Assembly (NCBI RefSeq): GCF_003590095.1
Contig: NC_039480.1
Span: 15,911,328 to 15,975,327 of the forward strand
Reading direction: 5' to 3'
Origin: Trichoplusia ni
Lineage: Eukaryota > Arthropoda > Insecta > Lepidoptera > Noctuidae
Length of the DNA: 64,000 bases
Positions 24,950-36,000 of the stretch are shown here, one piece after another. The notes under the pieces are model-generated. The model saw nothing but the letters and a program-made list of their open reading frames with translations. It did not search any database and was not told the DNA's origin. The translations under genes were made by a program, and so were the position numbers. Position 1 is the stretch's first letter. Every line of letters begins with the position of its first letter.

Positions 24950-25073
24950 TACAAATTTCGCATATCCTATTATAACTGAATGCAGCTCTGTGGGGATTAA
25001 ACACAACATTTCTATGTTGATTTCGATTCCGTTGAAGTTCATTTCGCGCTTCGCGTTGCTCATCAGCATAGAT
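24950..25073 (-). pseudogene. Helitron protein N-terminal piece
   Basis: The minus strand reads ADEQREARNELQRNRN followed by VVFNPHRAAFSYN, the segment that normally follows the GRRT-type N-terminus of Helitron proteins. It is separated from that start (28676-28563) by 3.5 kb holding the THAP gene, and from the next piece by a large internal deletion. Confidence 0.65.
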
Positions 25074-25785
25074 AATACATATAATACTGGTATAGATGAG
25101 ACACTGACAGATCAGTTCTTTTTTTCACTACTTGCCCTGTAAACTAGATGGCGCTAGCGTCTGTGAAGCGATCTATAGCTATATGTATGTATGCACTCAT
25201 CTACATAATATCTATAGGTTGCTATAGGTAGTTACGCATAGTACAGCATTTTTGCCGTGTATAAAATGTACTAAAGAGAAAAAAGAATACAACAAAAATA
25301 TAAAGATTTTTCTTTATTTATAAATACGGATAATTTATACAATTTATTAATTAACGTCTACAACGTATTGAAATTAAACCACTTTTACTTTGACACATTT
25401 TTACTATTATAATTTACTAAGTAATATGATTTTCTGTAGAAAAATTATTCTCTAATAAAATCGTAATATGGTTTAATTTCATTGGCTAACATTCATAATA
25501 CACTTATGGTATATTACAATCACCAATTAATTCACATTAATAGAAACCATTTTTAAATTTTTAGGGTATAATTGAGAACCTTCTATTTTATTTATCGATG
25601 TAAATAAAGTAGATGGTTGGAAATGGCCACCCATCAAAAATCACATGATTTAAATCAATCAAATCATTTAATTAACAATAAGGTTTAATTAATATTCTTC
25701 ATAACTATGAACTAAACTAAACTAATATTTACATTTTGAAAGCTATATAATATAAAAAGAAAAATATGCATTATTTACAAAGCGT

Positions 25786-26625
25786 CGAAAAAGATATCCT
25801 CATCCCTGCCAAAGTCGGGAAACGTGCCCAGAAGGCTGGCTGCATTGCCACGTTGTATGGCAAAGCAAATAAGGTTTTAAATATCATTCACATTATTTCC
25901 TTTTTTTATGAATTTTATAGAAATTGTATGCTTGTAATTTAAGTATCGTTATTATCAAAATCAGCAATTTTTCCTGTTAAAATTCTATTTACACCCGTAC
26001 ACCAACTATTTACAATTAAGTTGATGAACAAATTAATTATATAATTAGTTAAAATCAATTTATGTTCATCGCATTGAATAATTGAAAAATCACATCTGCA
26101 ATTTATAAAAAACACAATTATTATTTTTTTAAGTTTATTATTTCGGGCGAAGTCTCAATCATAAAATATATTTCATTAAGTAATTTAATAAATGAATCAC
26201 ATGTGATTTTTTTGTATAATCAATCATGCATCAATTAAATGCATTAGGTTCAATTTCTTGTTGAAGTAAATCAACAATACAATTACAATTTTTAAATATA
26301 TTAGATTTAGTTTTTTTTATTATATATCCAGGGTACATATTTCTTCGCTTCCGAATGCAAAATCAAATTACTAAAAATAATTTGACTCATTGTTGAAATT
26401 AAGGAATCAACTGCAAAATCAGAATCTAAATCATCAGATTTTATAAATCATCATATTTAACTGTTTGAGACCCATCTTGACTTTTTACAATTTTTTCAAA
26501 TTCCTCTTGATTTAAAAACAGGTTTAATTTCTGCCCGGAACGGGAAATGTGGTGATTTGTTTTTAAGACATCCCTTGAGTATTTTTGCTGTATCACGGTG
26601 TGAGTGGCCATTATTATTATTATTA
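25786..26625 (-). pseudogene. Possible 3' remains of the THAP gene
   Basis: Three minus-strand open segments follow the RTE interruption: TVIQQKYSRDVLKTNHH onward (to 26441), SDDLDSDFAVDSLISTMSQI (about 26440-26375), and FAIQRGNAASLLGTF to FFDAL with stop (about 25870-25785). They are out of frame with one another and are joined here only by position. I do not recognise their family. Confidence 0.3.
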
Positions 26626-26700
26626 CTAGCCTGGAATGTCCCACTGCTGGGCAAAGGCCTCCCCACTCTTCTTCCACTTGTCTCTGTCATGAGCCGCGAG
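26600..26700 (-). repeat. RTE-type LINE tail with (TTA)n
   Basis: The minus strand reads AAHDRDKWKKSGEAFAQQWD then a stop and a short TAATAA run, the usual 3' end of an RTE-like LINE. It is inserted in the last THAP exon. Related fragments lie at 8.29, 32.1, 44.77 and 51.4 kb. Confidence 0.6.
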
Positions 26701-28043
26701 TGACCAGTTCGGTAAGAACGAATCAAATAATTTATCAAAAATCAGCAATAAATCTACAGTTTCTTCACACTCAGCTAGTAATATGTTGCATTCTGAAACA
26801 AAAAAATATATATAATTATACATCATTAATGTTTGTGGTTATTTATGTTCCTATGCAAAATATATATATAATCAATTTCAAAATATATATATATGTATAT
26901 ATATGTATTCACAAGAAAAAGTATATATGTATGATTTATATGGATAAAAAATACTTATAATCAAAACATTTAACTGATTTTCATTATGAGTTGCAACATA
27001 CCTTCTACAAATGTTTGCTCCCTGTCCTTTTCCTTATCTTCCAACATTGAAACTGAAGCGACTGGTTCAACTGATACTTCTGCAACTGCAGATGAGCTGG
27101 TGGTATCTAGAAAGTAGCAATAATCTTGTTAGAAAAGACTAAGCACATACTTTAAAACCTATTAATATAATTGTGCAATTCTACAAAAGACTACTTAGAA
27201 GTATTTTAACATAATTATAACATTTCACAACTATCAAACAATGTTGTCTCGTCCCAAGCTAAGCAGAACTTGTGTTATGGATACTAGACAGCTGATAAAC
27301 ATACTTTCTAAATATAGAAATAATTTATACCCAGACACAGAACAAAATGATGATGCTCATCACACAAATATTTCTCCTGATTGGGAATCAAACCAAAAAC
27401 CTCTGGCATAGCACTAAAAGACACTAGCCACTAGACCAACAGGACAGTTAATGCACTTCATTTGCGATGATTAGGTGACAGAAAATAAAATTGAAACAGC
27501 ACTTGTTGGTCTGTGGTTCATCTTAGGGGCAGATTTCACAGTTATTTCATACATTTAATAGACATCTGCCAAAATGTTAATTGCATATTTGTTTACATGT
27601 AAATTGGATGTTATAATATGCAAATATATTTATTTACCTGATGGGATAAGGCTGGTGTAAAAGGTTGGCACTGCATTTCTCGTTAATACCGTTCCTTTAC
27701 CTATGTAGTATTTCTCAAAATGTTTATAGTCTTATTTGGTTGTAGATGTATGTATCTCCTTTCATTATAATATCATCGTCTAAAACTTGTTTCCAGATCT
27801 CAAACCTTTCATTATAACAGTCTGGCTTAGGAAAATGATGTAATGTACCTGAAATTAGAAAGAATGAGTTAATTGCAGGTTGTGAAATTTATGTTTTAAA
27901 AATATAGTGATATATAATAGTACAAACTTCGATCGGATCGTTCCTACAATAAGATCACTTATTCTATCATCAATAATCATCTTACCTCCTTCTTCACATC
28001 CAAAATAGCAATGAGTGCGAGAGTATTTCGGTAATCTCGCCAT
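26626..28043 (-). pseudogene. Decayed THAP-domain gene (P-element-like?), 4 exons
   Basis: Exons in coding order are 28043-27986, 27848-27638, 27106-27002 and 26792-26626, all with GT-AG introns and compatible phases. The start reads MARLPKYSRTHCYFGC, then LHHFPKPDCYNERFEIWKQV and, later, RNAVPTFY. This is the C-x3-C, HFP, Trp, HF, AVPT pattern of the THAP zinc finger. A frameshift in exon 2 removes the Cys expected two residues before His-Phe and creates a stop, so the finger is broken. Exon 4 ends in an RTE-LINE fragment that supplies the stop. A further minus-strand frame below (26600-26441) may be the displaced continuation. THAP domains occur in P-element transposases and in host regulators; either origin is possible. 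Confidence 0.7.
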
Positions 28044-28562
28044 CGTAATCCGTAAAAAACGCAGCCAAATTTTTAAATCAAGTAATGTAAACACACGTCG
28101 TAGTCCATTAAACGATGCCAGGGTCAAGAGAAATAAATATATTCGTCGGTATCCGTTCACGAGAAGCCAAGTAAATACGTAGGAAGCAGTTTCGAGGTCC
28201 AGAAAACACGCGATGGTCAATAATAGGCAAATAAGTCGAAAATAAAACTTGGTAAACTCACGGCACAAGAAACGAACGTTGAGTGAAAAGTTTTCAAAAC
28301 ATATCAGTGCTGTCATGTCATTAGCAAAATAAAAATTGCGTATAAGATTAATTGAAGACCGAAAAGGCGATTCAGTTTTTTTTTAATTTTTTTTAGTTTA
28401 CTTTTTATTAAATAATATTTATTAAATTATTAAAAGAATAACATTTTGAAGAAAGCAGTTACTGTAGCGGCATCTAGTAATATTTAAGGGAATATTATGC
28501 CTTAGTTGACTTGCCCTGTGGCATAGATGGCACCACTTTCCATACATTTTGTTTTCTTGTCC

Positions 28563-28676
28563 TCAAAGTACTGTACTGTCACCCCCATGCTCATCAGTTT
28601 GATTTGCTCGTAGATTTCTTTGACTTGCCGTATTTTGAGTTCTGCGGCCTAAATTTGTACGTTTGGTTGGTGGCAT
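28563..28676 (-). pseudogene. Helitron protein N-terminus (inner element)
   Basis: The frame starts MPPTKRTNLGRRTQNTASQR and continues RANQTDE before a frameshift and stop. This is the N-terminus of lepidopteran Helitron proteins and is parallel to the start of the outer element (29615-29613). It lies 700 bases inside the 5' terminus. Confidence 0.7.
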
Positions 28677-29374
28677 TGTTAAAAACTGAAAATAAAAAGC
28701 TCTCATATATTTTCTGTATAACCAAATTGTAATATTATGTAGTCACCAAAAGTTACCAAAAATCGATATGAAGCTGTCAACTTACCGTAATTAACAAACA
28801 AAAAACTTCTTAGTCTTTATAACAAAACAAACTTTATCAAAAACTTAGAAAGCGGTTATGGATGTGATGCCACAGATTACCACAGTTTTTTTTTTAACTG
28901 GCTTGGCTGTTCAGCCATTCGCCAATGACGCCAATGTCAAGTTAGGGAAACAGATACTACCACAGATTACTAAATAGGATATGCGAAATTTGTATAGGTT
29001 TACTATTCGTATTATTTTCAAAAAATTATAAAATAGTGCAATAGAATTTAATTAAGTAACCACGTTTCCGAACAAACTTAATAAGTAACCACGTTTCCGA
29101 ACAAACGATGCTCTTTTAATATAGTCTATGGCTGTGAATGACGTTGACATTCGTAAAAAAAAAAAATGACATTCGTAACGCGCGTTTTTTAAAATATGCA
29201 AAATTAAATGTATACTTTTCAATATTTCTGAGAGATTTTCTTAATATGTTTTTCCGTAAGAACCATCCTTGGACTTCCACAAACATTTAAAAAAAAGAAT
29301 TATCGAAATCGGTTCAGCCGTTCACACGTGATGCCATGACAACGCGAAACGGGTTTCATTTTTATATATATAGA

Positions 29375-30115
29375 TCTGACTGTTGTAATTAAAAGCAGCA
29401 CGCATCATTTCAGCCAAAACAGCACGACGTATTCGTGATGGCCGTGCAAGATTCAGTACAGGTACTGGGTTAACAAATCTATTGCGTGCATTACGTTCAC
29501 GCTGCGATGCATTAGCTTGTGCGCGTTCATCTGCAGTCTGTGATCGTCTTAGTAATGCCACATCATTTGCATTACGCGTTCGCCGACCTATATTTGCTCG
29601 TCTGGCTGGTGGCATTTTTCCCGTATGCACATATGTTTTCGCTTAAAAATCGAAAAAAAAAATTAGAACAAAAAAAAAAACAAATTCCCAAGAAGCTGTC
29701 GCATATGATGCCATGTGAAATCATATACGGCAACTTAGAAAAGTATACATAAATTCAGGACTCACCGTTTGTATGAATGCACTGCAAATGCAATTATGTG
29801 AAAAGAAATTTATCGCTGATAATATGATTTAATCAAACCACGTCCAAAATGAATTGACGGCATGAATGACATAACAACGTGCTTGTCCTGTCAACAAAAC
29901 TTCAAAAAAGTTTCTGTGAAAAAAGTTTCTATTGAATTCATTTATTACAAAAAATGTGACAAATGAGGAACCGCTCGACCGATTTTGTGCAAACTTCACA
30001 TAAACCATCTACTAAATATGCCGACCAAATCCTAAGCATTTGGTTTGGATAGGTGAGCCCGTTCTTGAGTTATGGAATTACAACGAAAAGTGGCATTGAT
30101 TTTTATATATATAGA
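29375..30115 (-). mobile_element. Helitron (outer), 5' part, interrupted
   Basis: On the minus strand it starts TCTATATATATAAAAATCAA at 30115, preceded by A, the Helitron 5' terminus. A leader of about 500 bases leads to a Helitron protein start. The reading frame is then cut at 29375 by the inner Helitron. After the inner element (below 24561) the frame runs only 13 more codons to a stop, and I find no matching 3' hairpin. The outer element is therefore an older, truncated copy. Confidence 0.75.
29376..29630 (-). pseudogene. Helitron protein N-terminus (outer element)
   Basis: The frame includes MPPARRANIGRRTRNANDVA then SQTADERAQANASQRERNAR and ends RAAFNYNSQ at the insertion point of the inner Helitron. 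The likely start is the ATG at 29613-29615; an upstream in-frame ATG is at 29628-29630. Rep and helicase domains are missing. Confidence 0.7.
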
Positions 30116-30439
30116 TACTGAATACTTTTATTTCTTAAAAATAATCGGTATTTTAACGGTATCAGATACCAGTAACCAGGTAAATCACAGAATCTTAATT
30201 CTTAGCTGACACTTAACGAAACCGAAAGTAGTTAACGTGCGTACAAAAAGAAAATAGATCTCGAATTGAAAGTAACATGACGCGTAAGTTTATTGTTTTT
30301 GTTGAGTCAATCACGGGCCGCTATCTCCTAAAGGCCGCAACTGCGTCAGGCTGTATTCCGTCACGATAAGGTCAGTGCTACAACAGACTGGTCACGTGAC
30401 TGAGGGTTTCGTTTAAATAGGCTAAAAGAACAAAATTTC

Positions 30440-30550
30440 TATCACCTATCTATCACGATCTATGAGATACATCCTAGTGACAGACCGACAGACAGCGGAG
30501 CCTTAGTGAAAAGGTTCCATCGACCTTTCGAGTACGGAACTCTAAAATTG
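30440..30550 (-). repeat. Interspersed repeat, GTTCCGT type, reverse copy
   Basis: GACAGACCGACAGACAGCGG then GGTTCCATCGACC and GAGTACGGAACTC resemble the reverse complement of the repeat at 5.7 kb. Confidence 0.4.
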
Positions 30551-30844
30551 AATTGTTATGGTCTCTTGGTCACGTTAATATGTCTATGGAGAATATTTCT
30601 TTTATAGTTTCAACTTACTCGTATGTATAATGTGATAATATATCTTTCTATATATCTTTCCTAACCTAACCTAACCAATTTTTATGTAGGTGAATGCTCT
30701 TTACGTCACTAATTATTCGCCAATTTTTTGCGTTCGAAATTTTAACGACGGCTTTCCACTTTTTTTGTTATCTGCTTGCTCAAACGATAAATTTGATAAG
30801 GTATACGTGGTGCGACCCCGTAGAAGTTTTTCCCAACTATAAGG

Positions 30845-31025
30845 TATCATTGTATCGCGGGGGGTTTCACAAAAATTTAAGTCACATGCAAAAGACACTC
30901 AGACTCAAAACAAACCTTCATGGATCATAAAAATGTTTGTGCTAAGCGGGAATCGAACCCGCAAATCATGCACAGTGGGTTTGTGGCTACACCGTGTAGC
31001 GTGAACGCAGCATTTCCCGGTAACC
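30845..31025 (-). repeat. tRNA-related SINE-like fragment
   Basis: The minus strand contains GCGGGTTCGATTCCCGC, a perfect RNA polymerase III B-box environment, and an A-box-like region near 31010. It is followed by a CGCGGGGGGTTTCAC block (30858-30872 on plus) also seen near 11.8 kb. It does not fold as a complete tRNA by eye, so it is read as a SINE remnant. Confidence 0.4.
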
Positions 31026-32089
31026 ACGTCTTAAACCTTTGTCGTGCCTCAGTGTCAAATCAACAGCGATTTCTCTTCCATACATCGTAAATAAGAAATA
31101 AGTGGGCAACGTTAGGTCTTTGGTACTGAGCTGTTATATCACAGTTAAGTAACTAGTAGCTGGTTACTGCAAAGCGTTGAGGAAGGTCCAGTATCGCATT
31201 AGCTTTATTCAGATGACTTTCACTGTTAACCAGAATTTATAACATAACGTCGACGTTTGAGTCTACAAATAAAATTATCGTGTAATTATATTATTGTAGT
31301 TAATTTTAAAAGCTTTAAAATAAAATAGTTACGATTTAAAATCAGTTTACTCACGCGTATATATAAGCACGGCCTTATTAGTTTAGGACTCAACCAGAGT
31401 CCTTAATGATTAGCTGACGCGGTCGGCGGCGGGGTCCCGATTTCATCGAAATAAAATTATGAATCCGTGTCACGAAAGTTAAATAGTTTTAATTCATTAA
31501 ATTGCAGTATTCGCTAACTTACTATTCGCTGACACTAATTACTAAATTGCATTGTTTTTTTTTTAATATTTTATTACACAAAGTTTGTGGTAGGTAATTA
31601 TGATGGAAGATATAAATTTAATATAAAAATAAGGTCACGTTTTTCATCAGTAGTGGCTGGCAGTACGATCAGCAATCCGAAATACAATGTGACAGTATTT
31701 TTCAGCAACATATAAGAAAAGGCTGTTGATTTGTTTTAATTTTATTATTTGCAAAGCCTCTTTCGCTATCTAATAACACAACACCAACTCATATAATTTG
31801 ATTGTGTACAGTTAAATTAGAAATGTTATAAGTTAACCGACTTCTGTTTCTGATTGTACCTCGGAAATATTAGTTCGTTTGCTCACTGTGCTGGTTTTCT
31901 CACGACATCTTTTACCGAATAAGATAAACTTTATTCGGAATTTATAGGATTGTTTGGTAATTTAAAACATTCATTTTAATAATGCCTGAAAAATGATCAT
32001 TTATTATATGTTTATGTTACCATATCTATTCTATATTCTGTGATTGTATTAGAATCAACGCCCCTTAACTACTAGGTATGTACCCTACC

Positions 32090-32235
32090 CTATGGGTCGC
32101 TGACATAATAAAGGTCTCGAGTCGAGTCTGGATAAGGCTAGCACAGGACCGTTGAAACTGGCACGAGAAAGAGGAGGCTTATGCCCAGTGCCTATGAGCA
32201 GTGGGAGGATAAAGGCTGTGGATGATGATGTATCC
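32090..32235 (+). repeat. RTE-type LINE tail with GATGATGATG
   Basis: GTCTGGATAAGGCTAGCACA, then GGCACGAGAAAGAGGAGGC and GGAGGATAAAGGCTGTGG, end in GATGATGATG. The reverse copy at 51.39-51.49 kb shares the same phrases. It is non-coding here. Confidence 0.6.
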
Positions 32236-33032
32236 TAGGTATTTTAAATTAATTTAATACAGTGTACTTACGTTTTGTAGCTGAAATGATTGTTCAAAAT
32301 AAATGCTCTTAATTACGTTCATGTGTTAAATTTAATTGTATATTACTTTGTTAGTATTGCAGAGGTCATTCTATTTTGTATTAGGCCTTGGTATTGTCTT
32401 TGAAACAATTCCCTTGTTTTAAAGTCCTTGACATATATAATTATAGAGAAAAGAGAATACATGCATTAATAATATAATTTAGTATTTTCTGCAGACCTAT
32501 TAGATTTTAATAATTATCCTACCTATGACTTATTCATTAATTTTCTTAATCGTTGTTCTACACAAGTATTAAGCAGGCAAAGGATTTTGTAGAACCTTTA
32601 TATTCCTGTAAATAGGCTTCAATGTGCATCGCATAATTTTTTAGCGAACAAATTTTGTTTCTGCAGATCAGATACAAGTTATCCAACGTACATGGCCCCA
32701 ATGCCGCTATTTACTGGCCGATGAATGAATGGCAATTGGATAAAATTTGTCACTATTCGTTTTCTTTACTTTGTATCGATTTGTGATTTATTGATACCGC
32801 AGAAAAGTTGGGTAAGCCCGCCAGCTATATTACACCAATCCACTCTACAATGAAATCACACCTACGAAGTCCTTAAGCTCGGAGTATCTCAGGGCAACAA
32901 CACTCAATTAAAAACAAGGAAAAAGTTTCTAAGGATAAGACAGTTTCAGCATGTATTGCTTCGCCTGTATTGTTAATAAATTAAAGTAGAATTAAGAACC
33001 CATTGAATAGTTCATGAAGTATAAGTACGCAC

Positions 33033-33042
33033 CTGTATTCAT
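33033..33042 (-). CDS. Candidate first coding exon of yellow gene B
   Basis: On the minus strand ATGAATACAG is followed by GTGCGT, a good donor. It ends in phase 1, exactly the phase needed to join the exon starting at 23788, giving MNTDRAHAAG before the hydrophobic core. With it the coding sequence is 439 codons including the stop. Gene A also starts with a tiny coding exon (9 bases) and a long first intron. The match is short and could be chance; the intron would be 9.2 kb and contain the nested Helitrons. Confidence 0.35.
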
Positions 33043-36000
33043 TATTTAAATCCAAGCCTGAGACCACTGTACTTCACACAATCACGAAAAAACTCGAACT
33101 GACTTAAAGAATACCCGACTGAAACATGATTGTTTTTAATAAGGTTTTAATGTGATACACACTTTCGCTTTGATATTTATTATTACGAGAACAATGGCAG
33201 CTACATATTCGGCCAAACATTTTTGTTAGCATCAATCCTTGGTCTATATTTTGCAACACGTCCGTAAGCGTTAGATAGTAGTCCAGTTTATCAATTGTAT
33301 TTGTAAACTGTTCAGTGTTTAATTTGATGAACAGATCGGTTATTTAATAGTTGTGATATCAATACTGTGGTCTGTTTGTTTTTTAATAAACCTGTCTAGT
33401 TTAGTATCGTGTTGAATCAGGTCAGTGGGTCTCGGGAGAGTTGCCTTAGAAGTTCAGCATACATAATCTTGGTATGTTTCCTTTCGAATTTAGTCAGAAA
33501 TCTGGGCTTAGGACCGCTCCAAAGCTAATTTCGAAAGATTTAAACATTATGCCCAATTTGAAAACTACTCATTTTTGAAGTCGTTTATAATACCATAGGT
33601 GGAAATAAACACTAAACTGTATATATGCTTGCTTCCCACACGAGACGAGCATTCAAAACCGATCAAGTACGAGGCCTGTCGCAGTGTGATACACGGGAAC
33701 ACTTTAATAGATTACAGCAACACAATTAACATTAGTTGAGCTTTCGTGGTAACTTTTAGTATTTTCCTTTGGGTAGCAATAAAACGAGTAAATAACATAT
33801 AAGTGTCAAAACTAATTAATTTGGGCTTTGGGTTAAGTTGGGTTTTCCTTTTACCTTTTTTTTCATTAAATTTGTCAAAATTTTAATTGTTAGTGCCGAT
33901 GACCTGAATCAGGCCTCAACAAACGCCGGTATACAAAACGGACGCTTGTTTTCACATTTCGAACACAATGTGGTTCGGGAAGTGAACCATAGTCAATCGA
34001 TTTCATTCGATTCGATGACTGATTACTTTCCTTTAAAACATCGATGATCATTTAGTAGGAAGAGATATTTTTAGAACAATATCGATTGAAAATGTTGTCT
34101 GTATAATCATTGAAGTTAAAAGTAGCTTAGGAACTGTCCTTGAGATAATTCAAGTTTTGGAAAACATTGTAGTTCTTCAAAGGTCGAGCAGCGTGCAAAA
34201 TAATTGCAATTATATGTTTAAAAGCACATTGTACAGCAAATATTAACTTGAAATTCTTCGACTACTTAATAGACGGTTAATTATAATTATTTATTGTGGA
34301 TAACAATAACAGCGCTGCGCATCAGAATTGCTAAAACCCTTTCAGCATTTAAACAATAATTTTAAAATGGTGTTAAAATGATATGTAATTATCGGCTTCA
34401 AATAAGCAATTATTGTTTTATAGCACTCGTAATTATAAATCATTGAATTCTACCAAACATCCGGCATTTAGCGATGACCCCTTAATAACAAATGAGTATT
34501 TAAGTAAACCTAAAAAAAGGTTCTATTCAGACAGGTTTTATTGGCAATCTTCGTTTCGAAATGTTTTAATTGAAACATAATGTAGATAAATATTGAGCTA
34601 TTAATTATGTATGGTTTTATTGAGGCAATCACGTTAATCATAATTTTAATTTGCCTAAAATGTTAGAATGGCATCCAATGGCCTAAAGTGACAGAATTTT
34701 GTAGTTTCCTGAAACTATGATACGAACATCGCAGACTTTAGTGTTCGCCGCACCATACCATAGACCTTTACAAAAGCAGTAGTACACAGATGAAACTGCA
34801 AGTCACAGAGAGTAATTAAACACAAGCAAGTCAAGCATTTATTCAAGTCTATGGCATAATACCTGTCATAATAGTTTACTATTCGCTGTCTAATTCTCGA
34901 GAAACAAATTAAAGTAAAGAAATAGCAAATATTGTGTAAGAATGGAGATTATTAATGTGCGCTTTCTAGAACAATTATTGTGTCTAGATGCACGGCGCTA
35001 GAATGTAAGGTAGAAAGGCAATATGTGCATATTGAAATACTTTGTTTGGTTAGTCTAATATGAGCTAAATTATTCATGTCTAGAATTGCTGAAATCAGTA
35101 ATTTTTTTTGTAATGATTATCATATAGAAGTGTAGGTAAATGGTTTGGTAAATTGTTAAGCACAGTAGTTTGAGAAATTTTGGCAATTAAGAAGTTGAGT
35201 TAGTTAAGAATTTGTGTTATTAAATTACATATTGTGGTAAGGTATCCTTATTGTAAAAAAGTTTTTGGAACCTTCATGGACTTTCTTGGGGGACGAAGCG
35301 GATGCCTCTTAATTCTTAAATCGATAGACGTTTCATGGTAATTCGTTGCAATTCTTTGTGTAAGGCACCTGTTTTCATATTGATACTTTTGTTTCCATTA
35401 TTATCTCGAATTTCATTGTGAATTTTCATTGCTTTGTGAGAATATTCTCAGTGGTGTCACAAAATGTTGTATACTTTATTTAACTGTATAAATAACGTTG
35501 GTAATCGAGTAACGCTAAATACTGTTACGAATGATTTTTCTATGTAAGTACCACGGCCACTACCAGCAACAAAAAAAAAAACGAATTTCATCCTAGCATT
35601 GGACAATCTACCATCTACAAACTAAGACATCGAAATTATTTATGTTCGAAGTTTGCTGTTTTAGATTTTAAAGGTTTTATATTAAATTAAAAAGAAATAC
35701 ATTTTAAATATTAGCCAATTTCACTTTTCAAAATTTGTACATTTATTCACAATGACCAGGAATTTTCACAGGTATATATCCAATAACTTGCCTTTCTGCA
35801 ATATTCTTTTTACGTCATACACTATCTGTTATCAACCGTCTCACAACAAAACAACACCCTATTTTTTATCTACAATTGAGATATTTTAAGAACGATATAT
35901 TTGCGTGCCTTTAAACAATAATCATTATAATTAGAGCCATATCCAACACTAGCTATGGTTTTGCCGACCGATAAGTGTAATCGACTTTACTTTCACCGGC

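Larger units (their letters stand above)
24561..29374 (-). mobile_element. Helitron (inner), complete ends, carries THAP gene
   Basis: Read on the minus strand it starts TCTATATATATAAAAATG at 29374. It ends with a hairpin (GGCG...CGCC) then GGGTCAGCTAG at 24561. It lies between A and T, the Helitron target rule, and no target duplication is present. Near the 5' end is the start of a Helitron protein (28676-28563). Near the 3' end are two further pieces of the same protein (about 25073-24950 and 24925-24783). Between them lies a broken THAP-domain gene. The element is therefore a deletion derivative that cannot make its own Rep/helicase. It is itself inserted in another Helitron. Confidence 0.85.

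Noticed and set aside
26855..26915. TA-rich run as a structured element
   Set aside because: Simple TATATA microsatellite inside the Helitron.
25125..28540. Similar phrases ACTTGCCCTGT...TAGATGGC at 25.13 kb and 28.51 kb as a target duplication around the THAP gene
   Set aside because: Only about 30 bases of partial, gapped similarity; too long and too diverged for a target duplication, though worth an alignment.
28511..28732. Plus-strand frames at 28.51 and 29.52 kb as genes
   Set aside because: They are shadows of Helitron protein N-termini on the minus strand.
32269..32325. Minus-strand ATG followed by 17 codons and a strong GTAAGT donor, as first exon of gene B
   Set aside because: It ends in phase 0, whereas the gene B exon at 23788 needs phase 1; joining them gives a stop within a few codons.
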